A DNA stretch of 64,000 nucleotides from Cupriavidus malaysiensis (GTDB taxonomy: Bacteria > Pseudomonadota > Gammaproteobacteria > Burkholderiales > Burkholderiaceae). Below, piece by piece: positions 56,237 to 64,000 of the stretch; positions within the stretch are counted from its first letter, which is position 1, and each line of letters opens with the position of its first letter. The notes beneath the pieces were generated by a model. It worked only from the letters and a program-made list of their open reading frames with translations. It made no database searches and was not told the DNA's origin. The stretch spans positions 2,356,001 through 2,420,000 of the forward strand of contig NZ_CP017755.1 of the NCBI RefSeq assembly GCF_001854325.1. The letters run 5' to 3'. A program made the translations under genes and the position numbers.

Positions 56237-57192
56237 CAGCGGTGCCTCACTTTCGGATCGAACAGCCCGTAGCTCAGGTCCACGAGCAGGTTGATGAGCA
56301 TCACGGCCGCGCCGACCACCAGGAACACGCCGGTGATGACGGGATAGTCGCGCTGGTTGACCGCCTCCAGCAGCAGCAGGCCCATGCCCGGCAGCGCGAA
56401 GATCTGCTCGATCACCACCGCGCCGCCGATCAGCAGCGGCGCCTGCAGGCCGACCAGCGTCACCACGGGAATCAAGGCATTGCGCAGCGCGTGGCGCAGG
56501 ATCACCAGGCGCTCGTCCAGGCCCTTGGCCCAGGCGGTGCGGATATAGTCCTGGCGCAGCACCTCCAGCATCATGGTGCGCGTCATGCGCATGGTGATGG
56601 CCGACAGCGCCATGCCCAGGATGACGGCCGGCACCAGCATGTTCAGCACGTGGCGCAGCGGATCCTCCGAGAACGGCACGTAGCGGACCTCCGGCGACCA
56701 GCCCCACCACACTGACGGGAACACCATCACCATGGTGCCCATCCAGAAGCTGGGCACGGCCAGCATCAGCAGCGAGAAGGAACGCGCCGCATAGTCGGCC
56801 GCGGTGTCCTGCCGGATCGCCGACAGCACGCCGATCGGCAGCGCCACGCTGAGCGCGACCACCAGCGCCATCAGTCCCAGCGAGAAGGTGGCCGGCATGC
56901 GCGCCAGCACCATGCGCGCTACCGGCTCGCCTTGCCACAGCGAGTCGCCGAGGTCCCCGTGCAGCACGATATTGCCGATCCAGTGCAGGTACTGCCGCCA
57001 CATCGGCTGGTCCAGGCCCAGCGCGCGGACCAGGTCGTCGCGGCTCTTGCTGTCGGCGCTGATGTCGTTCTGGCTCAGCATCAGGTCGACCACATCGCCC
57101 GGCACCATGCGCACGATGGCGAACACGATGACGCTGGCGAACAGCAGCGTCGGAACCAGCGCCAGCAGGCGGCGCAGCGCGTAGGCACCCAT
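56236..57192 (-). CDS. dppB: Peptide ABC permease (DppB-like), first gene of the operon
   Basis: 318 residues from ATG 57192, with AGGGTGAG upstream. N-terminus ALRRLLALVPTLLFASVIVFAIVRMVPGD and the EAA loop WAKGLDERLVILRHALRNALIP are typical of DppB. Six TM helices expected. The longer frame to 57438 is not needed. The operon promoter should lie in 57193-57706, where no gene is visible and no clear promoter was found. Confidence 0.92.
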   Translation of the reverse strand: MGAYALRRLLALVPTLLFASVIVFAIVRMVPGDVVDLMLSQNDISADSKSRDDLVRALGLDQPMWRQYLHWIGNIVLHGDLGDSLWQGEPVARMVLARMPATFSLGLMALVVALSVALPIGVLSAIRQDTAADYAARSFSLLMLAVPSFWMGTMVMVFPSVWWGWSPEVRYVPFSEDPLRHVLNMLVPAVILGMALSAITMRMTRTMMLEVLRQDYIRTAWAKGLDERLVILRHALRNALIPVVTLVGLQAPLLIGGAVVIEQIFALPGMGLLLLEAVNQRDYPVITGVFLVVGAAVMLINLLVDLSYGLFDPKVRHR

Positions 57193-57656
57193 CGCGCTCA
57201 CCCTGCCGACGCCCGGCGCGGCGCCCGGTCGTTCGATACCGAAAACACGATTACGGAAAATCCCCGACTCATGCTGCGCCTCCTGTCCCGTGCATCCACG
57301 CCAGGCCATGTTCTCCCTGCTTGCGCACAGGAGCATGAAATCAAGGCGAAATTCTCTGGAATCGAGCCGGCATGCAGGCGCATCGCGAGCGGCGCCAGCT
57401 GCCTCGAACAGCTTGCCGGGCCAGCATACCAATCTCACGAATTCAAGACAATCAGGAGGCGCCCCGAATGTCCTAGTGGTTTACCTTGGAAGCAGCGCGG
57501 CAACGCAGCGCATGCATGCGCTGCGCGTCGTCGGCATGGCGGGCGCACCGCACGCACCGATGCGGTGGTGCGCCAAGGACGAAGGATGCGGGCAGCAAAG
57601 GCATGCCGGGACACGGCGGCCCCGGCACGATGCAGCGCGGCAACGCGCCGCGCTGC

Positions 57657-57698
57657 AGCCGATCGGCTGCCGATCGATTGCCGATCGGTTGCCGATCG
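57657..57698. repeat. 11-bp tandem repeat (GCCGATCGNYT), about 3.8 copies
   Basis: Starts at 57657, 57668, 57679 and 57690, the last copy incomplete. Lies just after the stop of the acyl-CoA dehydrogenase gene and in the 514-bp gene-free stretch 57193-57706. Each unit contains the dyad CGATCG. Confidence 0.85.
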
Positions 57699-57706
57699 GA
57701 AGGAGC

Positions 57707-58846
57707 TCAGTAGCCGCGCAACGCCGCCCAGCGATCGGCATGGTAGTTGGCGTCGCCCAGCAGCACCTGCAGCGTGCGTGCGCGTTTCATGAAGAAGCCG
57801 ATCTCGAAGGCGTCGGTCATGCCGATGCCGCCATGCATCTGCACGCCCTCCTGCACCGCCAGCGTGGCCGTGGTGCCGGCGCGCGCCTTGGCCGCGGCCA
57901 CCAGCGCGCGCGGCGGCTCGGCATCCTCGTCCAGGCGCTGCTGGGTACGCAGCACCAGCGCGCGCGTGATCTCCAGGTCGGTGAACAGCTGCGCGGCGCG
58001 GTGCTGCAGCGCCTGGAACTCGCCGATCAGCTTGCCGAACTGGGGGCGCTCCTTCAGGTACTGCAAGGTCCGCGCGAAGGCCTCGTCGCCGACACCGAGC
58101 AGTTCCGAGGCCAGCGCCGCGCGCGCCAGGTCGAGCACCTCGCCGAGCGGCGCCGCGCCCTGGTCCACGCTGCCCAGCACGGCCTCCGCCGGCACCCGCA
58201 CCCCGGCGAAGCGGATGCGCGCCGCATTGGTGGCGTCGGCCATCACGGTGCGCTCGACCTCCACGCCGGCGGCATCGCGCGGCACCAGGAACAGCGTGAT
58301 GCCCTGCGCGTCGTCATCCGCGCCGGCCGTGCGCGCCACCACGATCAGGGTGTCGGCCACATGCCCGTCGACCACGAAGACCTTGCAGCCGTCGAGCACA
58401 TAGCCGCCTTCGCCGGCGCTGGCGCGCAGCGACTGGCGCTCCGGCCGGTGGCTGCCGTGCTCGTCGATGGCGAGCGCGGTCAGGTGCCGCCCCTGCGCGA
58501 TCGCCGGCAGCAGCCGCTCTTTCTGTGCCGCGCTGCCGAGGCGAGCCAGCAAGGCGGCGCCGACCAGCGCGGTGGAAAAGAAAGGCGATGGCGCCAGCGT
58601 GCGCCCGATCGCTTCCATGATGACGCCGGCCTCGACCGCGCCGAGGCCGCTGCCGCCGTACTGCTCGGGGACCAGCACGCCGGCGAAGCCGAGCTCGGCG
58701 AAGCCCGCCCACAGCTCGCGCGAGAAGCCCGTGGCGTCGCGCGCGTCGCGCAGCTTGCGCAGCGCGGCGATCGGCGCGCGCTCCTTCAGGAAGGCCAGCG
58801 CGCTGTCGCGCAGCATCTCCTGCGTTTCATTCAAGACGATTGCCAT
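57707..58846 (-). CDS. Acyl-CoA dehydrogenase (short form)
   Basis: 379 residues. FAD-dependent family: N-terminal helical domain, FGGSGLGAVEAGV-like EQYGGSGLGAVE, beta-domain VLDGCKVFVVDGHVAD, and C-terminal helices ending in VQEGVQMHGGIGMTDAFEIG, the conserved quinone-facing loop. The catalytic base region is not identical to the MCAD pattern, so the substrate is uncertain. It follows the second acyl-CoA dehydrogenase gene by 40 bp in one operon. Such pairs commonly act together as heterodimers on steroid-, cyclic- or branched-acyl-CoA. Confidence 0.9.
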   Translation of the reverse strand: MAIVLNETQEMLRDSALAFLKERAPIAALRKLRDARDATGFSRELWAGFAELGFAGVLVPEQYGGSGLGAVEAGVIMEAIGRTLAPSPFFSTALVGAALLARLGSAAQKERLLPAIAQGRHLTALAIDEHGSHRPERQSLRASAGEGGYVLDGCKVFVVDGHVADTLIVVARTAGADDDAQGITLFLVPRDAAGVEVERTVMADATNAARIRFAGVRVPAEAVLGSVDQGAAPLGEVLDLARAALASELLGVGDEAFARTLQYLKERPQFGKLIGEFQALQHRAAQLFTDLEITRALVLRTQQRLDEDAEPPRALVAAAKARAGTTATLAVQEGVQMHGGIGMTDAFEIGFFMKRARTLQVLLGDANYHADRWAALRGY

Positions 58847-58886
58847 ATGCGTTCCGATGTGCGTTCCGATGCGGAGAGCCGGCGCT

Positions 58887-60071
58887 TCAGGCGCCGGGCA
58901 GGCCGAGCAGCCGCTTGGCGACGATATTGAGCTGGACCTCGCTGGTGCCGCCCTCGATGGAGTTGGCCTTGCTGCGCAGCCAGGCCCGCGCGGCGGCGCC
59001 CTCCTGGCTGCGCTCGCTTTCCCATTCCAGCGCGTCGCTGCCGCCGACGGCCATCAGCAGCTCGTGGCGGCGCTTGTTGAGCTCCGCGCCGTAGTACTTG
59101 AGCACCGACGAGAAGGCGGCGATACCCTCGCCCTGGCGGGCCAGGTCCACCGCCCGCTCGCCGGCGCAGGCGAAGGCCGCCTCGTCGATCTCGAAGGCAG
59201 CGAGCTGGGCGCGCAGCACCGGCGCATCGAGCGCGCCGCGCGCGTCCACGCCGAGCGTCTCGGCGGCCAGCTGACCGAGCGGCTTGCGCGCGCCACGCCC
59301 GCCGATCGCGCTGATCATCTCGCGCTCGTGGGTCAGCAGGTACTTGGCGATCTCCCAACCGCCATTGGCTTCGCCGAGCAGATTGGCGCGCGGCACCTTG
59401 ACGTCGTCGAAGAAGGTCTCGCAGAACGGCGACTTGCCCGAGATCAGCACGATCGGGCGGGTCGAGACCCCGGGCGTTTCCATGTCGAACAGCAGGAAGC
59501 TGATGCCGGTGTGCTTCTGCGCGGCGGCATCGGTACGCACCAGGCAGAAGATCCAGTCGGCCTTGTCGGCGTACGAGGTCCAGACCTTCTGGCCGTTGAC
59601 CACGAAGTGGTCGTCGCGCTCCTCGGCGCGCGTCTGCAGCGCGGCCAGGTCGGAACCGGCATTGGGCTCCGAGTAGCCCTGGCACCAGCGGATCTCGCCG
59701 CGCGCGATGCGCGGCAGGTGCTCGCGCTTCTGCGCCTCGGTGCCGTACTTGAGCAGCGCCGGGCCCAGCATCGAGATGCCGAAGCTCTGCAGCGGCACGC
59801 GGCAGCCCAGCTCGGCCATCTGCTGGCGCAGCACCTTGGCCTGGGCGCGCGACAGGCCGCCGCCGCCGTAGGCCTGCGGCCACTCCGGCACGGTCCAGCC
59901 GCGCTCGGCCATGCGCGCCAGCCACTGGCGCTGTGCCTCGGACTGGAAGCGGAAGCGGCGCCCGCCCCAGCAGATGTCCTCTTCGCTGCGCATCGGTTGC
60001 CGCATCTCGGGCGGGCAATTGGCTTCCAGCCAGGCGCGCGTCGCCTGGCGAAAGGAATCGAGGTCTTCCAC
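58887..60071 (-). CDS. Acyl-CoA dehydrogenase (long form)
   Basis: 394 residues from GTG 60071, which has AGGAGAC upstream. FAD-binding loop WCQGYSEPNAGSDLAALQTRA, beta-domain FVVNGQKVWTSYADKADWIFC, and the C-terminal SIEGGTSEVQLNIVAKRLLG (IEGGTSE-type FAD motif). Typical partner of a shorter acyl-CoA dehydrogenase, which follows here. The 520-bp gap to the divergent hydrolase gene (60072-60591) holds the promoters of both directions. Confidence 0.92.
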   Translation of the reverse strand: MEDLDSFRQATRAWLEANCPPEMRQPMRSEEDICWGGRRFRFQSEAQRQWLARMAERGWTVPEWPQAYGGGGLSRAQAKVLRQQMAELGCRVPLQSFGISMLGPALLKYGTEAQKREHLPRIARGEIRWCQGYSEPNAGSDLAALQTRAEERDDHFVVNGQKVWTSYADKADWIFCLVRTDAAAQKHTGISFLLFDMETPGVSTRPIVLISGKSPFCETFFDDVKVPRANLLGEANGGWEIAKYLLTHEREMISAIGGRGARKPLGQLAAETLGVDARGALDAPVLRAQLAAFEIDEAAFACAGERAVDLARQGEGIAAFSSVLKYYGAELNKRRHELLMAVGGSDALEWESERSQEGAAARAWLRSKANSIEGGTSEVQLNIVAKRLLGLPGA

Positions 60072-60591
60072 GCTTGTCTCCTGTCTTGTCCTGCGCTGCC
60101 TTGGCCGGCAGCCGGCGGCCACGCTCCGGCCCCGGATCCTTCTTTTTCGAAAACTCGGTATCGAGGGCACCGGCCTGTCGCGTTATACAAGCCGGCACTC
60201 GGCAGCGTCAATACCGCGCCGGCGCCCGGCTCGACGGCCGCAAAGCCCTTGGCGGCAGCCGGCGGCGCCCAGCCGATGCCAAGCAGGGCAAGGCGCATGA
60301 CGAGAATTCATGAAGGCCAGAGGCAGGCTGCATGGCCGGCCGCCGGCCGCGCCATGCGCCGCCGGCGCGGAGCCGCGCCGCCTGCGCAGGACGAGCCGGC
60401 AAGCGGCCCTGCAGGCACCGCAGAAGCACAGCGGCCGCGCCGCCCGGCCCGCACGATGCAGTGCAATGTGATAGCATCGCCCGACAACATACCCGGTTTC
60501 CTAAAATGGCAGCCCAGGGCCGCCCGCACGGCGGTTTTGCACTGCAGTACGACAGAGAAGACAGGGAAGCCGGACAAGAGGAGGAGAGACA
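60072..60591. other. Divergent intergenic region without a gene
   Basis: 520 bp between a leftward acyl-CoA dehydrogenase and a rightward alpha/beta hydrolase. TAAAAT at 60502-60507 is a possible -10 for the rightward operon, but no matching -35 is convincing. The region is GC-rich on the left (60190-60470) and open frames across it are low-complexity. Confidence 0.5.
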
Positions 60592-61578
60592 GTGAAGGCC
60601 GAAGCCACCAGCACGGCTTGCAGCGCCGGGAACGCCGGCGGCGCGGAGCACGCGACCGCGCCGGCGCGCCCGGCCGACCGCCCCACCTATCCCGGCGCAC
60701 GGGCGCCGGACCGCCGCCGCAGCGTGGATGCCGGTGGCATCGGCCTCGCCGTCTACGAATGGGGCGCGCCCGACGCCACGCCCATCCTGCTGGTCCATGG
60801 CGCCCTCGACTTCGCCCGCACCTTCGACGGCTTCGCGCCGCTGCTGGCCGATGCCGGCTACCGCGTGGTCTCCTACGACCACCGCGGCCACGGCGATTCC
60901 GAGCATGCCGACCTGTACAGCTGGCTGGCCGACGAGCGCGACATGCTGGCGGTGGCCGATTCGATCACGCCCGAGCCCTGCATCGCCATCGGCCACAGCA
61001 AGGGCGGCTCGCTGCTGGTGCATGCCATCCAGGCCCTGCCGCACCGCTTCAGCCGTTTCGTCGCCATCGACGGCCTGCCCTTCCGCCGCCCCCAGACGGA
61101 CAGCAGCACGCGCGAGAAGAAGACCATGAACGCCGAGTTCATCGTGCGCTGGCTGGATGCGCGCCGCACCTGCGGCGAGCGCGAGCGCAAGCCCGGCACG
61201 CTGGACGACCTGGCACGGCGGCGCGCGCGCATGAACCCGCGCCTGTCGCACGACTGGCTGTGCTACATCGCCTCGCACGGCGCGCGCCAGGATGCCGACG
61301 GCTGGCGCTGGAAGCTGGACCCCGCCATCGGCATGTCGGGCTTCGGCCCGATGCGCGCACGCTGGGTGCTGGAGCGCCTGCCCGGCTTCCCGGTGCCGAT
61401 GCTCGCCATCTTCGGCACGGAAAAGGAGCCGATGGGCTGGGACGCCGGCGCGGACGACCTCGCGCCCTATTTCCCGCCATCGGCGCAGGTCCACGTGCTG
61501 CCCGACACCGGCCACTTCATCCACGTCGAGCGGCCGCGCGAAACCGCCGAGCGGATCCTGCCGTTCCTGCAACCGTGA
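60592..61578 (+). CDS. Alpha/beta hydrolase
   Basis: 328 residues from GTG 60592, preceded by the strong ribosome site GAGGAG. Canonical fold: oxyanion segment ILLVHGALDFART, nucleophile elbow IGHSKGGS (catalytic Ser), acid in the region LAIFGTEKEPMGWD and the catalytic His in LPDTGHFIHVERP. A cytoplasmic esterase, lactonase or thioesterase is likely; the substrate is unknown. First gene of a tight rightward operon with a second hydrolase, an MFS transporter and a thiolase. Confidence 0.9.
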   Translation: MKAEATSTACSAGNAGGAEHATAPARPADRPTYPGARAPDRRRSVDAGGIGLAVYEWGAPDATPILLVHGALDFARTFDGFAPLLADAGYRVVSYDHRGHGDSEHADLYSWLADERDMLAVADSITPEPCIAIGHSKGGSLLVHAIQALPHRFSRFVAIDGLPFRRPQTDSSTREKKTMNAEFIVRWLDARRTCGERERKPGTLDDLARRRARMNPRLSHDWLCYIASHGARQDADGWRWKLDPAIGMSGFGPMRARWVLERLPGFPVPMLAIFGTEKEPMGWDAGADDLAPYFPPSAQVHVLPDTGHFIHVERPRETAERILPFLQP

Positions 61579-62354
61579 CGTCCAGCCCAGCGATGACCGC
61601 CCTGCCCCCACGCGCCGCCACGCCTCCCCTGCTGCTGCGCCACCACCGCCTGCACCTCGCCCTGCATACGCTCAAGCCCGGCCCCGGCCCGGCCCTGCTG
61701 CTGCTGCACGGCCTCGGCGAAGCCTCGCCCGGAGCCCTGCCGCCCGGGTACGCCGCCTGGCCCGGCGCCGTCCACGCACTGGACTTCACCGGACACGGAA
61801 AGTCCGACCTGCCGCGCGGCGGCGGCTACAGCTGCGAACACCTGATGGCCGACGCCGACATCGCACTGGCCCACCTGGGCAGCGCCACCCTGGCCGGGCG
61901 CGGCCTCGGCGGCTACGTCGGCCTGATGCTGGCCGGCGCGCGGCCGGCCCTGGTGCGCGGCGTCCTGGTACTCGACGGTCCCGGCCTGGCCGGCGGCGTG
62001 GCCGTCGACAGCAACCCGCACATCCCCGTGGTCGACACGGCGCGGCGCGGCGCCCCCGACCCCTACGCCATCGCCGACCTCGCCACCGAGATGCGCCCGC
62101 CGCGCTATGCCGTCAACTACGCCCGGCTGGCGGCACAACATGCGGCCCAGCAATCCGCACAGCAAGCCGCACCGGTACCGCCGCTGGCGGTCTGCTGCCG
62201 CGAGCATCCCGAATGGCTGCTTGCCGTGATGGCCGAACTCGGGCTGGCACCGACACCGCTGACCGAGGCGCTCGCCACCTATGCCACCTATGCCGTCCAC
62301 GCCATGCAGCCGGCCGCACCCGGTAGCGTTGACGACGCGGGAGCGCGCGCATGA
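61575..62354 (+). CDS. Alpha/beta-hydrolase-fold protein lacking the nucleophile serine
   Basis: 259 residues from GTG 61575 (overlapping the previous TGA as GTGA) or 253 from ATG 61593. The fold is recognisable: LLLLHGLGEASPG (oxyanion loop), VHALDFTGHGKSDLP (strand 4 loop) and LAGRGLGGYVGLMLAG, which aligns with the nucleophile elbow GHSLGG. The serine position is Gly (codon GGC) and the preceding His is Arg, so the nucleophile is absent. It may be a non-enzymatic member or use another mechanism. The stop overlaps the next start as ATGA. Confidence 0.82.
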   Translation: MTSSPAMTALPPRAATPPLLLRHHRLHLALHTLKPGPGPALLLLHGLGEASPGALPPGYAAWPGAVHALDFTGHGKSDLPRGGGYSCEHLMADADIALAHLGSATLAGRGLGGYVGLMLAGARPALVRGVLVLDGPGLAGGVAVDSNPHIPVVDTARRGAPDPYAIADLATEMRPPRYAVNYARLAAQHAAQQSAQQAAPVPPLAVCCREHPEWLLAVMAELGLAPTPLTEALATYATYAVHAMQPAAPGSVDDAGARA

Positions 62355-63691
62355 GCGCCAAGCTGGATGCCGGCGCGCTGCCCGGCACCGCCGCCCACGC
62401 GGAGCAGGCCGAGCACGGCTTCCTGGCCCATGTGCAGCAGCACCTGCCGCGCAACGCACGCGCCTTCCTGGTCCACGGCATGCTGGGCATGACCGGCTTC
62501 CGCCTGGTCACCGCACCCACCTTCGTGCCGGCCTACATCTACCTGTTGTCCGGCTCCAAGCTGGTGGTCGGCTGCGTGCTGTCGGCCCAGTATGCCGGCA
62601 TGGCGCTGTCCTCGATCTGGGGCGCGACGCAGATCGAGCACCGGCAGCGCGTGATGCCGCTGATCTACCTGGTCGGCTGGATGGTACGCCTGCAGATCCT
62701 CGGGCTGGCGCTGTCTGCCTTCCTGCTGTCGGGCTTCCCGGCGCTGGCGGCGGCGGCCGCCTTCCTGCTGCTGTTCGGCCTGTTCAACGGCGTGCAGAAC
62801 GTCACCTTCAACTACCTGACCTCGAAGATCATCCCGCTGGCCCGGCGTGGCGCGCTGACCGCGCGCCGCAACTTCCTCGGCGGCCTGACCGCCGCCGCGG
62901 TGGCCTGGCTCGGCGGCGAACTGCTGGTCGGCCGCAATGTGTTCGGCAACGGCTACGCCACCACCTTCCTGTGCGCGTTCATCCTGACCAGCCTGGGCAT
63001 TTCGGCGCTGACGCGCATGCGCGAACCCGCGCTGCATGACGTGCATGCTCCCTCCGGCTTCGGCAAGCGGCTGCGCGAGCTGCCCGCCCTGCTGCGCCAG
63101 GACCCGGACTACGTGCGCTTCTTCCTGGCGCGCGCGCTGGTGGCCCTCAGCATGATGGCGGTGCCCTTCTACGCCATCTACGTCGGCACCCATATCCCGC
63201 TTTCGGGCGCCACCTTGGGCTACCTCAGCCTGGCCTACCTGATGGCCCAGACCACCAGCAACCTGGCCTGGGGCTGGCTGGCCGACCGGCGCGGCTACCG
63301 CGTGGTGTTCCTCGCCAGCATCGGCCTGTGGGCCGCCGCCACCGCCGCGCTGCTGCTGTGCGAGGCGCGCTGGGCCTTCCTGCTGGTGTTCTGCGGGCTG
63401 GGCGCCGGCTTCGGCGGCTACTTCCTCGCCTCGGACAATTTCGCGCTGGAATTCGGCCGGCGCAAGGACCGCCCGATGCTGCTCGCGGTGTCGGATACCG
63501 CGACCTACTCGATGATGGCGCTCGGCCCTGTGCTGGGCGGCCTGCTGGCGCAGCGCGCCGGGCTGCCGGCGGTGTTCCTGCTCGCCATCACCGTGCTGGG
63601 CGCGGCCTTCATGCTGGCGCGCCGGGTACGCGATCCGCGCCGGCGCGGGCAACCGCCCGGCGGCGACGGCGGCCTGCCGCGCGCGGCCTGA
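62351..63691 (+). CDS. MFS transporter
   Basis: 446 residues with twelve TM helices. Start ATG 62351 overlaps the upstream stop. The second half has the MFS loop WGWLADRRGYRVVFLASIG (helix 8-9), and the first helix is preceded by an amphipathic leader of about 35 residues. The cytoplasmic loop after helix 6 (MREPALHDVHAPSGFGKRLRELP) is long. Its place between a hydrolase pair and a thiolase suggests import of the compound they degrade, or its export. The substrate is unknown. Confidence 0.88.
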   Translation: MSAKLDAGALPGTAAHAEQAEHGFLAHVQQHLPRNARAFLVHGMLGMTGFRLVTAPTFVPAYIYLLSGSKLVVGCVLSAQYAGMALSSIWGATQIEHRQRVMPLIYLVGWMVRLQILGLALSAFLLSGFPALAAAAAFLLLFGLFNGVQNVTFNYLTSKIIPLARRGALTARRNFLGGLTAAAVAWLGGELLVGRNVFGNGYATTFLCAFILTSLGISALTRMREPALHDVHAPSGFGKRLRELPALLRQDPDYVRFFLARALVALSMMAVPFYAIYVGTHIPLSGATLGYLSLAYLMAQTTSNLAWGWLADRRGYRVVFLASIGLWAAATAALLLCEARWAFLLVFCGLGAGFGGYFLASDNFALEFGRRKDRPMLLAVSDTATYSMMALGPVLGGLLAQRAGLPAVFLLAITVLGAAFMLARRVRDPRRRGQPPGGDGGLPRAA

Positions 63692-63763
63692 CCTTCCCTC
63701 AGCTTCCCCCCAGAATCCCTGCACGCAGGCGCGGCAGGGCCGACCTCAGCAAGGAGACCACCC

Positions 63764-64000
63764 ATGCGTGAAGCCGTCATCGTTTCGACCGCGCGCACCC
63801 CGATCGGCAAGGCGCACCGCGGCGCCTTCAACAACACGCAGGCGCAGGAGCTGGGCGCGCACGCCATCGCCCATGCGGTGCAGCGTGCCGGCATCGACCC
63901 TGCCCTGATCGAGGATGTGATCCTCGGCTGTGCCGTGCAGCAAGGCACCACCGGCGGCAACGTGGCGCGCCAGGCGCTGCTGCGCGCCGGCCTGCCGCAG
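63764..64000 (+). CDS. Acetyl-CoA acetyltransferase / thiolase (3' end outside the window)
   Basis: The first 79 residues fit the thiolase N-terminus: REAVIVSTARTPIGKAHRG, then ALIEDVILGCAVQQGTTGGNVARQALL. The catalytic Cys would lie just beyond the window edge. ATG 63764 has AAGGAG at good distance. Follows the MFS gene by 72 bp in the same direction. Thiolytic cleavage or condensation of acyl-CoA would fit the acyl-CoA dehydrogenases nearby. Confidence 0.88.
   Translation, partial: MREAVIVSTARTPIGKAHRGAFNNTQAQELGAHAIAHAVQRAGIDPALIEDVILGCAVQQGTTGGNVARQALLRAGLPQ

Noticed and set aside
58467..61574. Rightward open frame running for more than 1000 codons into the second hydrolase gene
   Set aside because: Only its 3' end (from about 61575) encodes a recognisable protein. 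The rest is antisense to the two acyl-CoA dehydrogenase genes and crosses the intergenic region.

Overview
The window is GC-rich (about 68-70 %), densely coded DNA with the gene content of a Burkholderiaceae betaproteobacterium, most likely Cupriavidus or a close Ralstonia-like relative. The pointers are two periplasmic Bug-type (TctC) receptors, hopanoid genes, many LysR/IclR/TetR regulators, paired acyl-CoA dehydrogenases and a CHASE2/FecR/OmpR signalling operon. I see no tRNA, rRNA, transposase, prophage or CRISPR array. The mostly catabolic, regulatory and accessory content would suit a secondary replicon, but that is inference.

Layout. 1-4.8 kb: leftward operon of an OmpR-type regulator, a LysM/FecR periplasmic protein and a CHASE2 histidine kinase that runs off the left edge. 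4.9-5.6 kb: an apparently frameshifted gene relic. 5.9-6.8 kb: cysK. 6.9-10.7 kb: hopanoid genes hpnG, shc and hpnD, with a 14-bp tandem repeat upstream of shc. 11-13.5 kb: a BON-like secreted protein, cspA with promoter and terminator, and a YegD-like Hsp70. 13.7-16.9 kb: rightward Bug receptor, CaiB-type CoA-transferase and citryl-CoA-lyase-like operon. 16.9-22.2 kb: diguanylate cyclase, IclR, LysR with a divergent MFS exporter, and a 3-methyladenine DNA glycosylase.

The most striking block is 22.2-37.0 kb, nine co-directional leftward genes. First come six genes matching the E. coli yfa set: YfaA/DUF2138, YfaT/DUF1175 with a Cys-His NlpC/P60-like core, YfaS alpha-2-macroglobulin with a CAEQ thioester, YfaQ/DUF2300 with a SpoIID-like domain plus an HEYLH motif, and two YfaP/DUF2135 proteins. 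Next comes a YegL-PphC-YegI triad of vWA protein, PP2C phosphatase and Ser/Thr kinase. The kinase is a membrane protein with a Cys/His cluster, TPR-like repeats and a TonB-C-like end. I read this as a candidate envelope-guarding system with its own phospho-signalling module.

37.3-44.7 kb: methyltransferase, sulfonate/taurine-type ABC transporter with a TauD-type dioxygenase, and a probable 2-aminoadipate to 2-hydroxyglutarate pair (aminotransferase plus HglS). 44.7-45.7 kb: a gene-free stretch with 16 copies of a 7-bp repeat followed by a mosaic of long perfect inverted repeats. 45.7-51.4 kb: Bug receptor with a divergent LysR, DUF2239 protein, amidase, LprI-like protein and a double-TetR regulator. 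51.4-57.2 kb: dpp-type peptide ABC operon. 57.7-64 kb: two acyl-CoA dehydrogenases, then a rightward set of two alpha/beta hydrolases (one lacking the nucleophile serine), an MFS transporter and a thiolase that runs off the right edge.
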